Assembly (NCBI RefSeq): GCF_025947365.1
Contig: NZ_CP110012.1
Location: 3,348,001 to 3,412,000, forward strand
DNA from: Flavobacterium sp. N502540
GTDB lineage: Bacteria; Bacteroidota; Bacteroidia; Flavobacteriales; Flavobacteriaceae
DNA: 64,000 bases
Reading direction: 5' to 3'
Shown: positions 27,231 to 34,849 of the stretch, piece after piece
Position numbering within the stretch: the first letter of the stretch is position 1
How the letters are laid out: each line of letters begins with the position of its first letter
Notes under the pieces: generated by a model
Databases searched by the model: none
What the model was told of the DNA's origin: nothing
The model's input: only the letters and a program-made list of their open reading frames with translations
Program-made: the position numbers and the translations under genes

Positions 27231-29138
27231 TTATTTCGCCTGTTTTAAATGTTTGCCAAGGAATTTTTCCATAGCACCATAAAAATCATAACGATTGTTC
27301 TGATTATGGAAACCATGTCCTTCATCATTTTTTACCATATATTCTACGGTAACACCGCGTTTTTTTAAGGCTTCAACCATCTGGTCGCTTTCGGCTTTGT
27401 TTACCCTCGGATCGTTAGCTCCCTGTGCTACAAATAATGGGGTTTTTATTTTGTCGGCGTGTAAAGCCGGTGATGTCGACGCAAGCAGTAAGCTGTCTTT
27501 TTTAGGATCGCCTACCATTTCGTGAAATTGATCTAAGTAAGGCTTCCAATAAGGCGGAATCGTATTCATAAACGTAAACAGGTTACTTACCCCAACGTAA
27601 TCTACCGCTGCGGCATACAAATCGGGTGTAAAGGCAACCCCCGCAAGAGTTGCATAACCGCCGTAACTGCCACCATAAATAGCAATTCGTTTTTCATCGG
27701 CAATGCCTTCTTTTTTCAGCCATTCCACACCATCGGTAATATCGTCCTGCATTGTTTTTCCCCATTGTTTAAAACTTGCTTCCCAAAATTTCTTTCCGTA
27801 GCCTGTACTTCCTCTGAAATTCATTTGTAAAACGGCATACCCGCGATTGGCTAAAAACTGAACCTCAGGATTGTACTGCCAGCTGTCTCTTGCCCAAGGT
27901 CCACCATGCGGATTGATGACAACAGGCAGGTTTTTAGGCTCAATTCCAAGTGGAAGCGTTAGATAACCATGAATTTCCAGACCGTCTCTCGATTTATAAG
28001 TAACAGGTTTGATGTGGCTCATTTGTTTTTCCTCAATCCAGGGATATGGATTTGCTACTTCTTTAATTTCTGCAGTTTTAAAATCATACAGATAAAATTT
28101 CCCGGGAGTTCGGTCGTTTCCTGCCCAGGCAATAGCTTTGGTTCGGGCATCATCATAACTTACAATTTCGGTTTCGTAGCCTTCCAGTTTCTTTTCAAGA
28201 TTGTTTTGAATTGTTTCCCAGTCTTTGTCAAAAAAGTGTTTTTCCTGTTTTTCTGCTTCCCAGCCAACAGAAGTTAAGACCTGTTTTTTTCTGTCGTAAT
28301 CAAGAGTATTTAAATCGTAATTAGGGTCAGAGAATAATTCTTTTACATTTTTCTTGCTAATAGGGTCGTATTCAACTAAGATCACTTTGTCTTTTCCGAT
28401 ATTGCTAAGCGCGTAGATGTTTTTATTGTTTTTATCGAAAGAAGCAGGAGTAAAGATATCTTTGAAAGTTGTTGTAACCAAAGGAGTAAAAGGTTCTTTT
28501 TCTGAACTTCTGTAGTTCCAGGTAATGTTTACGCCATCGGTTTTTGAAGCCAGACGAATTATACCATTGTTGTCTGTAAACCAGCCATCAAAGTTTTCTT
28601 TGTTGTCGTAAAGTAGTGTTAGTGTTCCTGTTTCGACATTAAGAAGATAAGGATCAAAATATTCTTTTACTCTTTTGTTGATCTGTACGATGAGTTCTTT
28701 TTCTTTTCCCTTAATATCAATGAGCGCGTCTATAATTTCGCTTCTTACACCCGGGAAAGGAGTTAATGCTTTTAAGTCCTTTCCATCCGCGTTTACCGAA
28801 AATAGCTGAAAATTTTCGTCTCCGCCTATGTCTTGCGCATATACAATTCTGTCGCCTTTCCAGAAATAACCTGAAATACTTCGCAAAGTATCGTTGGTAA
28901 CACGAACTGCCTTTTGATCGCCTACTTTCTGAACAAAAATGTTTGATTTTCCTTTATAATCGGCGCGATAACTAAAATAATTTCCATCGGGCGAAATTCG
29001 GAAGGTACTTTTTTCCCCATTTTTGAAAAATGTTTTTACGTCAATCAATGGGGCAGGTGTTTCTTTAGGCTCCTGTTTGCACGAACTTAAAAGAACAGCC
29101 AAAACAACTAAAACGGATAATACGTTTTTTTTAATCAT
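27231..29138 (-). CDS. S9 family prolyl oligopeptidase lipoprotein
   Basis: A 635-residue serine peptidase with a lipoprotein signal (lipobox LSSC, Cys at about 20). The N-terminal ~370 residues form a beta-propeller of TolB/WD40-like blades (for example FRISPDGNYFSYRAD). The C-terminal alpha/beta-hydrolase domain carries the catalytic triad Ser491 (GGSYGGYA), Asp576 (GANDPRVN) and His608 (NDEGHGF), and the oxyanion region NPHGGPWARDSWQYN. It matches the acylaminoacyl-peptidase/dipeptidyl-peptidase subfamilies and probably digests oligopeptides at the cell envelope. It is transcribed alone. Confidence 0.93.
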   Translation of the reverse strand: MIKKNVLSVLVVLAVLLSSCKQEPKETPAPLIDVKTFFKNGEKSTFRISPDGNYFSYRADYKGKSNIFVQKVGDQKAVRVTNDTLRSISGYFWKGDRIVYAQDIGGDENFQLFSVNADGKDLKALTPFPGVRSEIIDALIDIKGKEKELIVQINKRVKEYFDPYLLNVETGTLTLLYDNKENFDGWFTDNNGIIRLASKTDGVNITWNYRSSEKEPFTPLVTTTFKDIFTPASFDKNNKNIYALSNIGKDKVILVEYDPISKKNVKELFSDPNYDLNTLDYDRKKQVLTSVGWEAEKQEKHFFDKDWETIQNNLEKKLEGYETEIVSYDDARTKAIAWAGNDRTPGKFYLYDFKTAEIKEVANPYPWIEEKQMSHIKPVTYKSRDGLEIHGYLTLPLGIEPKNLPVVINPHGGPWARDSWQYNPEVQFLANRGYAVLQMNFRGSTGYGKKFWEASFKQWGKTMQDDITDGVEWLKKEGIADEKRIAIYGGSYGGYATLAGVAFTPDLYAAAVDYVGVSNLFTFMNTIPPYWKPYLDQFHEMVGDPKKDSLLLASTSPALHADKIKTPLFVAQGANDPRVNKAESDQMVEALKKRGVTVEYMVKNDEGHGFHNQNNRYDFYGAMEKFLGKHLKQAK

Positions 29139-29560
29139 AATTTACTTTTTTTGATGATGATGAAATTGTTTTTAAAATCTACATTTTTAAGTATGATATA
29201 CTGTTGAAAATGTGATTCTTATAAAACCAAAAATAAGAAAAAGTTTGCGATTAGGATCTGAAGAATTAAATTGTTTTAAATAGTGTTTTTGATGGTGAAC
29301 AGAAGTAGAATTTTTACTAAAGATTTGTGGATTCAGGCAGGAGAATTATTTTTTAGGAGAAAGACCTTGCAGAGTGAGATACTTTTGTCGACGGCTGATC
29401 TGGATAAGTCATTTCGAGCGATGAAGTATTCATTTGGTTAATGGATGGGTTTTAAAAGGAAAATAGAATAAATAACAAGATAATTACTTCAAAATATTCC
29501 TTTTTTAATGATTAAAATAATTATATTCGCTTGTAACTAATTCAACCAAAGCCAACTACC
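29139..29560. other. 422-bp divergent intergenic region
   Basis: It contains a possible minus-strand -7 box (TATTTTTG, 29235-29228) for the peptidase gene, without a matching TTG upstream. Near 29411 AAGTCATTTCGAGCGATGA resembles one end of the element at 32949-33049 and may be a relic. No coding potential was recognised. Confidence 0.4.
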
Positions 29561-30352
29561 ATGAGTGTGAAACAAGCTGCAACTATAGGTGAAGTCATTC
29601 AGCTATTAGATGAAATAATCGAGTTATCAAAAATAGAACAGAGTAATATAGGTTTATTTGCAACGCTATACCGTGAAGTTACGGTGAAGGTAAAAGAAGG
29701 TATTCAAAATGGAGCCTTTCAAAACGGGGAGCGAATGGAAAAATTGGATGTCATTTTTGCCAATCGTTATCTAAAGGCCTATTACGAATATAAAGCCAAA
29801 GAAAAACCATCAGATTGTTGGGGGTTTGCCTTTGAACAAGCCGAAAAATTCTGGCCAATAGTGCTGCAGCACCTATTACTCGGAATGAATGCTCATATCA
29901 ACCTGGACTTAGGTATAGCTGCTGCCGAAATTAGTACAGTAGAAGATATAGAGAGTTTAAAAGCTGATTTTGACAAAATAAATACCATTTTAAGCAGTCT
30001 CGTAGGAAGCGTAGAAAAATGTTTGATTAAAATTTGGCCAACGCTTACCTGGATATTAAAATTAACAGGCAAAGCAGACACCTTTTTTATTGACTTTAGC
30101 ATGGAAACCGCCAGAGACGGTGCCTGGAAATTTGCCAATGAATTTGTAGCGGTTCCCGAGGATAAAAGAGAAACCTGTACACATGAAAGAGATGTGAGAA
30201 TAACAGAAATCGCCCGCTTGGTTTCAAACCCGGGATATTTTGTGAGTGCCGTTTTCAAATTCATTCGTTTGTTTGAAAGAGGTACAGTCGCTCAAAAAAT
30301 AATCGATATGCAGATTGTTGAACAAAAAAATATGGAGTGTGCTGTTGCATAA
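29561..30352 (+). CDS. DUF5995 family protein
   Basis: A 263-residue, mostly helical, apparently cytoplasmic protein without a signal peptide. The motif FANRYLKAYYEYKAKEKPSDCWGFAFEQAE, the WPIVLQHLLLGMNAHINLDLGIAAAE helix and the C-terminal RxxExxVGKxI-like region (here FKFIRLFERGTVAQKI) fit DUF5995. The conserved HLLLGMNAHINLDL segment could supply metal ligands. Function is not established. It stands alone, with REP-like repeats starting directly after its stop codon. Confidence 0.75.
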   Translation: MSVKQAATIGEVIQLLDEIIELSKIEQSNIGLFATLYREVTVKVKEGIQNGAFQNGERMEKLDVIFANRYLKAYYEYKAKEKPSDCWGFAFEQAEKFWPIVLQHLLLGMNAHINLDLGIAAAEISTVEDIESLKADFDKINTILSSLVGSVEKCLIKIWPTLTWILKLTGKADTFFIDFSMETARDGAWKFANEFVAVPEDKRETCTHERDVRITEIARLVSNPGYFVSAVFKFIRLFERGTVAQKIIDMQIVEQKNMECAVA

Positions 30353-30358
30353 TATTAA

Positions 30359-30576
30359 TTCCGTTAGGAATGCCTCATTTTGCAGCAACGAATTTTAATC
30401 CGTTGAAAAAAAGGATTTCAGTTTTGCAAAGTTCCATAGGAACGACACCTATTTATTGTCTTTATAGGTGTCGAACTGCTGGTTCTTTTTTGTATACGTG
30501 ATTGTTCAAATTGGATTAAAATGCAATCTACAATATTGGTCAGGCCTATGGCTCTTTACCTTGATGATGTATTTTT
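30359..30576. repeat. REP-like element, diverged single copy
   Basis: A copy of the 272-bp unit truncated at about 218 bp. It starts TTCCGTTAGGAATG seven bases after the DUF5995 stop codon, with GCAG (30382-30385) in place of GTAG and CAACGAATT/AATCCGTTG (30386-30405). Its end, TTACCTTGATGATG, includes the stop codon and last few codons of the minus-strand gene at 30556. Confidence 0.75.
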
Positions 30577-31032
30577 TTCTTTTAACCGAATGTTTTCGGT
30601 TTTTATAGAATCTTTTGGTTTTATGGTATCTTCCGGCTTAGTTACTTTGGTTTCATTTATTGTGTCATTATCGATTACGGCAGTTTCACCATTTACCATA
30701 GCTTTTCCCATACAACTGGTTAGGGAGAAAACTAAACTCAAAGAAAATAAAGCCATTTTTTTAATGGGTTTGATTCTAATTCGGTTAAATCGATTTTTTA
30801 AATGATCGTATTTCGTATTTTTTTCAGTTTCTATTTGAGTAGATTTAAAATAGCCACAGATATTTTCTTTACCCGAATTTTCAATAAAATAGTTCTGAAT
30901 TTCGGTAGTATTCATTTTTGTAAAATCAACTACAGTTTTACTACACGAACCACAAAATCTACCATTTTTATTGGGCGACATTGAGTTCCAGTTTTCATTA
31001 CAAGGTTTTGGTACAGTTATTTTATTTTCCAT
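30556..31032 (-). CDS. Small membrane protein with N-terminal CxxC zinc-ribbon-like motif
   Basis: A 158-residue protein. The N-terminal ~65 residues contain PCNENWNSMSPNKNGRFCGSCSKTVVDFTKMNTTEIQNYF, a conserved Bacteroidota motif with CxxC that may bind metal. It is followed by a basic linker, one hydrophobic segment (KKMALFSLSLVFSLTSCMG) ending in a cysteine that could be lipidated, and a charged C-terminus. Function is unknown. The last ~6 residues and stop codon lie inside a REP-like repeat, so the gene's end may have been replaced by repeat insertion. Confidence 0.75.
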   Translation of the reverse strand: MENKITVPKPCNENWNSMSPNKNGRFCGSCSKTVVDFTKMNTTEIQNYFIENSGKENICGYFKSTQIETEKNTKYDHLKNRFNRIRIKPIKKMALFSLSLVFSLTSCMGKAMVNGETAVIDNDTINETKVTKPEDTIKPKDSIKTENIRLKEKNTSSR

Positions 31033-31160
31033 GGTTGTTTTAAATTGATTAATTCAATTGGTTAGACAAAAATTATTCCAGAATGAGAATATTTTTCTAC
31101 CTATTTAGTTTTTTTCTCTTGCGATGTGCACATCTCGCTCTTGCTGTCGTATCAATTTAA

Positions 31161-31860
31161 TTCCGGTAGGAATGAAATATTTTGTAGCAACGGATTTTAA
31201 TCCGTTGAAAAAAAAGGATTTCCGTTTTACAAAGTTCCATAGGAACGGTACCTATTTATCGTTTTTTATATGTTTCGAACCGCTGGTTCTTTATTGTAAC
31301 CGCATATATTCAAATTGGATTAAAATCCAATACTGTAATATTGGTCGAGCTTAGGGCTCCTTACCTTGATAAAGTATTTTTAAATTTCTTTGCAGGCACG
31401 AGTTTTAGGCCTGTCTTTTTGCATAATTTTAATTCCGCTAGGAATGAAATATTTTGTAGCAACGGATTTTAATCCGTTGAAAAAAAAGGATTTCCGTTTT
31501 GCAAAGTTCCATAGGAACGGTACCTATTTATCGTTTTTTATATGTTTCGAACCGCTGGTTCTTTATTGTAACCGCATATATTCAAATTGGATTAAAATCC
31601 AACCCTACAATATTGGTCGAGCCTATGGCTCCTTACCTTGATAATGTGTCTTTAAATTTCTTTGCAGGCACGAGTTTTAGGTCTGTCTTTTTGCATAATT
31701 TTAATTCCGCTAGGAATGAAATATTTTGTAGCAACGGATTTTAATCCGTTGAAAAAAAGGATTTCCGTTTTACAAAGTTCCATAGGAACGACATCTATTT
31801 GCCGTCTTTATAGGTTTCGAACTGTTGGTCTTTTTTGTAAACGTATATATTTAAATTAAG
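31161..31860. repeat. Tandem array of a 272-bp unit containing REP-like hairpins
   Basis: Units begin at 31161, 31433 and 31705, each exactly 272 bp apart. The first two are nearly identical by eye; the third is truncated at about 31860. Each starts TTCCGnTAGGAATG and carries GTAG (31184, 31456, 31728) directly before the perfect hairpin CAACGGATT/AATCCGTTG. AAGTTCCATAGGAACG follows. The first two units then carry a second palindrome (ATTGGATT/AATCCAAT-like) and a GAGCCTATGGCTC-type hairpin. Open frames across the array are repeat artefacts. The rest of 31033-31981 holds only unit-like or short inverted sequences around 31879-31935. Confidence 0.88.
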
Positions 31861-31981
31861 ACATTCGAAGGCTACAAATTAATATTTGTTTTGCGAAGAC
31901 TCTTGACTTTTACGAGTTAAGACTTCGAAGAGCGGAATTTCGTTTATAGAACTTTACACCGTTTCTTCCGACCAATTCAAT

Positions 31982-32278
31982 TCATAGAATTTTATGTAGC
32001 TCATCCAGCAATTCCATTTCGTCACTGGGTAAAAGCTGTAATGCGATTTCCAGTAAGTTCATGATATCAATGTCAGTCTCTGATGGATCATTTTTAAGCG
32101 TTTGAATACAGGTTCGCAGTAAAGACGAAATAGTCGAATTTAACTCATGGTAACTGGCTATTTTGAAACGAGACACAACCGAATCATTCTGCTGTTCGGG
32201 TTTCAGACTTGTAAAAAAGTTCATTTTAGAGACTAGGTTTAAAAATTGGGTTGCTTGTACTGTACGGTCTTCTTTCAT
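31982..32278 (-). CDS. Small helical protein of unknown function, divergent from an XRE regulator
   Basis: A 98-residue protein from MKEDRTVQATQFLNLV (32278); a longer frame to 32311 adds 11 residues and is less likely given the -7 box at 32357-32364. It is predicted to be mostly helical, acidic at the C-terminus (LLEIALQLLPSDEMELLDELHKIL), with no signal peptide or recognised domain. It is divergent from an HTH gene, and a perfect 32-bp palindrome lies between. Together these suggest a regulated pair, possibly of toxin-antitoxin or partner type. This is inference from arrangement only. Confidence 0.65.
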   Translation of the reverse strand: MKEDRTVQATQFLNLVSKMNFFTSLKPEQQNDSVVSRFKIASYHELNSTISSLLRTCIQTLKNDPSETDIDIMNLLEIALQLLPSDEMELLDELHKIL

Positions 32279-32356
32279 GGTGTGGAGCTTTATTTTGATA
32301 TCATTTATCATTTAAATGTTTAAGTATTAATTGGTCAGGTTTTGACTAATATTATA

Positions 32357-32364
32357 CAAATATA
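32357..32364 (-). promoter_or_regulatory. -7 box of the 98-residue protein gene
   Basis: On the minus strand it reads TATATTTG, a match to TAnnTTTG. Its upstream edge touches the palindrome at 32364-32395, so a protein bound there would block the spacer and -33 region. Confidence 0.5.
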
Positions 32365-32395
32365 AACAAATTCGACTTATAAGTCGAATTTGTTT
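32364..32395. promoter_or_regulatory. 32-bp perfect palindrome, likely operator
   Basis: Both halves (32364-32379 and 32380-32395) are exact reverse complements with no spacer; each half contains AAATTCGACTTA read inward. It lies between two divergent small genes, one encoding an XRE-type HTH protein. It is the natural autoregulatory operator, overlapping the promoter of the divergent gene. Confidence 0.7.
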
Positions 32396-32431
32396 TAAGA
32401 ATTCATGAGGTTACTTCTTTTTCTTTGTTTT

Positions 32432-32674
32432 ATGAAAGCGATTGATAAATTAGAAGCAGAGATAGTCAATAGGATTTATAAGCTTTTCTTAGATAAATAT
32501 GCAGGAAACAAAAGCAGTTTTGCTAAAGCAAGTAACTGTACCGAAACTACTGTAAGAAGAATTCTAAGAAATGAACAAGGAATTACTATAAATCTTCTGA
32601 TTAGAATGGCAGATGCACTTGATACAACTTCCAGTGAACTTTTAAAAGATTTACATCTTAAAAATGAGGAATAA
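32432..32674 (+). CDS. XRE-type helix-turn-helix regulator
   Basis: An 80-residue DNA-binding protein from MKAIDKLEAEIVN (32432); a nine-residue upstream extension from 32405 (MRLLLFLCF) is hydrophobic and unlikely. The HTH is KSSFAKASNCTETTVRRILRNEQGITINLLIRMADALD, with the turn at SNCTET and the recognition helix TVRRILRN. ADALDTTSSELL is the usual fifth helix. It is the size of a single-domain repressor such as HipB/HigA-like proteins. It probably binds the 32-bp palindrome 37 bp upstream and represses the divergent gene and itself. A good terminator follows. Confidence 0.8.
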   Translation: MKAIDKLEAEIVNRIYKLFLDKYAGNKSSFAKASNCTETTVRRILRNEQGITINLLIRMADALDTTSSELLKDLHLKNEE

Positions 32675-32703
32675 ATATAATTGAACAGAAAGTTTTTATA
32701 ATA

Positions 32704-32743
32704 AAAATGCTCAAATCTCTTTTTTAGACATTTGAGCATTTTT
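32704..32743 (+). terminator. Terminator of the XRE regulator gene
   Basis: A 13-bp stem AAAATGCTCAAAT (32704-32716) pairs with ATTTGAGCATTTT (32730-32742), followed by TTGTTTTG, 30 bp after the stop codon. Confidence 0.78.
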
Positions 32744-32948
32744 GTTTTGCCACAAAAGCTGTAACAATTTTTAATTTATTTTCATTTTGTTACAGAAAGT
32801 GTGACAAAATAATTTTTTGTTTTCATTTTGTCACAGCAAAAAAATCCCTGTAAATCTTTTTAGGATGAAGTGTAAAGAAGCAAACTCTTTTCAAGAGAAG
32901 ACTAGAAAAGAAAGTACGTAAAGTGTCCAAAGATTTTTTTCTCATTAT

Positions 32949-33049
32949 GTCATTTCGACCGGAGGGAGAAATCTTCGTAAGTAACTCCGCAACGAAAACT
33001 TAATCTTTGTCGAGCTCCTCGTGGAGATTTCTCCTCACGTCGAAATGAC
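32949..33049. repeat. MITE-like inverted-repeat element bounded by GTCATTTCGAC
   Basis: An 11-bp perfect terminal inverted repeat, GTCATTTCGAC (32949-32959) and GTCGAAATGAC (33039-33049). Inner arms GAGGGAGAAATC and GATTTCTCCTC also pair. It is about 101 bp long with no coding potential. From memory, similar sequences are dispersed in many Flavobacteriia. The rest of 32675-33081 holds the terminator above and a direct repeat of TTTTCATTTTGTyACAG at about 32778 and 32820. Confidence 0.65.
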
Positions 33050-33081
33050 AAGCTTTGTGTTTATCTCCCAATTTAGTTCAA

Positions 33082-33516
33082 TTATTTAGGCAGATGTGCC
33101 ACCAATTCAACCTCTAATTTTGCGGTTGGCACGTATAATTGTACGATTTGTACCCATGTAGCCGCAGGAAAGTCACCATTGTAGAATTTTTTTCTAACGT
33201 TGTTGTACTTTTTCATGGTCTCAATATCTGTTGTGTATAAATTTTCTTTTACTACATTGGCAAATGTGGCACCATAACTCGCCAGTGAAGCCTTTAAATC
33301 GTTATAAACAGTTGTGATTCCAGCCGGAGTTAATTCTGTTGTTACGGCACCCGAAATGTATAGCACATTGTCCACTTTTAAAACCTGAGTATAACCAATA
33401 ACGGTATCTTGTTTGGGGCCATTGTTCCAATGCCATTTTTCCTTTTTTATTTTGGCTTCTTGTGCAAAATTGTTGTTGATAATAAATAAAAAAGAAAGTA
33501 AAAGAAAATGTTTCAT
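33082..33516 (-). CDS. Secreted RidA/YjgF-family protein lacking the catalytic arginine
   Basis: A 144-residue exported protein with a signal peptide (residues 1-18, NNNFAQ) and one YjgF/YER057c/UK114 domain: VLKVDNVLYISGAVT, ASLASYGATFANVVKENLYTTDIETMKKYNNVRKKFYNGDFPAATWVQI, KLEVELVAHL. In RidA, an arginine in the PARS segment (Arg105 in E. coli) is needed for 2-aminoacrylate deamination. Here the segment reads PAAT, with Ala119 in its place. Together with export, this suggests a role other than the classic imine deaminase. It is probably a trimer like the family. Single gene. Confidence 0.85.
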   Translation of the reverse strand: MKHFLLLSFLFIINNNFAQEAKIKKEKWHWNNGPKQDTVIGYTQVLKVDNVLYISGAVTTELTPAGITTVYNDLKASLASYGATFANVVKENLYTTDIETMKKYNNVRKKFYNGDFPAATWVQIVQLYVPTAKLEVELVAHLPK

Positions 33517-33689
33517 GATGGTTTGTTTTTTGATTGGAGTTTGTTTTAAGGGATGGGTATGAAGTCGGGAGACTTCACACAGCAGAGTTTGTTATTAGTT
33601 TCATTCATTTAATTTAAGCTGTTTGAAGTAAGAAAACTTCGAATAGTGACGAATTTTACGAAGAAGACTTGGAAGAGGGGGAACTAGTG

Positions 33690-34145
33690 TTAGGATTGGA
33701 TTATTTTTACATTTATATGTGTATCTGTTTGGTATAATTTTAAGAAAAAAGTTTTACTTAATCCATTATATATAAATTCACACATATTTAATATATCGTT
33801 TCCAATGATTAAGTCGTATTTCATATTTGGCATGTTTACAGTTCTCATTTTTAGAGAAATAAATGAATTCTCAGAGGTCATAGGAAGTCTCACTCCAATA
33901 GGAACTTGGACTGATTCAAAAATATTGCTAGCAGAGCCCATTTTTGTTTTTTCAAAATCTTTAATTTCTATTAAATTCGATATAAGACTTTCCTTAATAC
34001 TTGTATTACTTGCCCCCGTATCTATAAAAGCATTTAGATTTTTGATAATTTCACCTGATTCCTCAATGTGTATATCTACTAATATCTCTGCAAATCCACT
34101 ATCAGATATTCTACCATAGTGCACCAATTCTAAAATTTTCATCAT
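33690..34145 (-). CDS. Single-domain retropepsin-like aspartic protease
   Basis: A 151-residue protein with the catalytic motif FIDTGASNTSI (Asp42-Thr43-Gly44), a flap-like VQVPIGVRL strand and a YDLIIGNDILNM motif (hydrophobic-hydrophobic-Gly). This is the layout of clan AA retroviral-type proteases that act as homodimers. There is no signal peptide or transmembrane segment, so it is probably cytoplasmic. It is the last minus-strand gene of the AT-rich accessory island. Two possible starts (Met1 or Met2) are adjacent. The substrate is unknown. Confidence 0.75.
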   Translation of the reverse strand: MMKILELVHYGRISDSGFAEILVDIHIEESGEIIKNLNAFIDTGASNTSIKESLISNLIEIKDFEKTKMGSASNIFESVQVPIGVRLPMTSENSFISLKMRTVNMPNMKYDLIIGNDILNMCEFIYNGLSKTFFLKLYQTDTHINVKIIQS

Positions 34146-34286
34146 ATTTTATCAATTTTATGTATTGCTAATAATTAATTTGTTGGTTTCTTTTGTAATT
34201 TTTAATTAATAAAGTAATTGCTTATCGCACAACTACAAGAGAAAAATGAGTTTTATACATTGATGTTTTAAAAACATTATTTAGTT

Positions 34287-34739
34287 TTATTTGGAAATAT
34301 GATATTGTAAAGAAAATGAAACTACTAGAATGATAAAACCAAATATTCCAATCATTCCATTTGCTGTCAGATTTACAATATTCTTTAAAAGTTTTATTAT
34401 AATTTCAATTAGTAATATTAAAGCTGTCCACATTACAAAAGATCCAAATATTGCAATTAAACAAATCCAATATTCTTCATGAATGTCATCAAGTATTAAA
34501 TATGTTAAAATCAAACTTGGAATATAAAAAATGATCAGAATTCTTGATAAGAAGCCTATACATCCAATTTTGCTTAAAATATTTCTTTTTTCAGAATCTT
34601 CCCATGTAATTTGAGGATTTAAATTCTTATTTGAGTAGTAAAGATATTTTTGAGATCTTACTAAATTATCAAGTTTAATGGCTTCAACAGATAAAAGAAA
34701 AGTTCCTAAGATATTTAAAATAAAAATTAAGGTATTCAT
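34287..34739 (-). CDS. Membrane protein with four transmembrane segments, unknown
   Basis: A 150-residue, very hydrophobic, AT-rich protein with predicted helices at about 2-20, 55-82, 88-118 and 125-146. A polar loop lies between the first and second (KLDNLVRSQKYLYYSNKNLNPQITWEDSEKRN). No family was recognised. It lies between the DGQHR gene (110 bp upstream) and the protease gene (141 bp downstream), all on the minus strand. It may belong to the island's system, but spacing does not require co-transcription. Confidence 0.6.
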   Translation of the reverse strand: MNTLIFILNILGTFLLSVEAIKLDNLVRSQKYLYYSNKNLNPQITWEDSEKRNILSKIGCIGFLSRILIIFYIPSLILTYLILDDIHEEYWICLIAIFGSFVMWTALILLIEIIIKLLKNIVNLTANGMIGIFGFIILVVSFSLQYHISK

Positions 34740-34849
34740 TTGATATTTAGTTAATTGTGTGTTTTGAAACTGTTTATTTGGAACTACTTTTTCTTTGTTG
34801 TATTTGAGCTACTTAGACTTTACTCACTCCTGAGATTTTTAGATTAGTT

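Noticed and set aside
31124..31859. Open reading frames across the 272-bp repeat array
   Set aside because: They are repetitions of the same sequence in different frames and include noncoding hairpins; no start signals or known domains. Treated as repeat artefacts.
31161..31860. Array as a CRISPR
   Set aside because: The period is 272 bp with high identity throughout the unit and no unique spacers. No cas genes are present.
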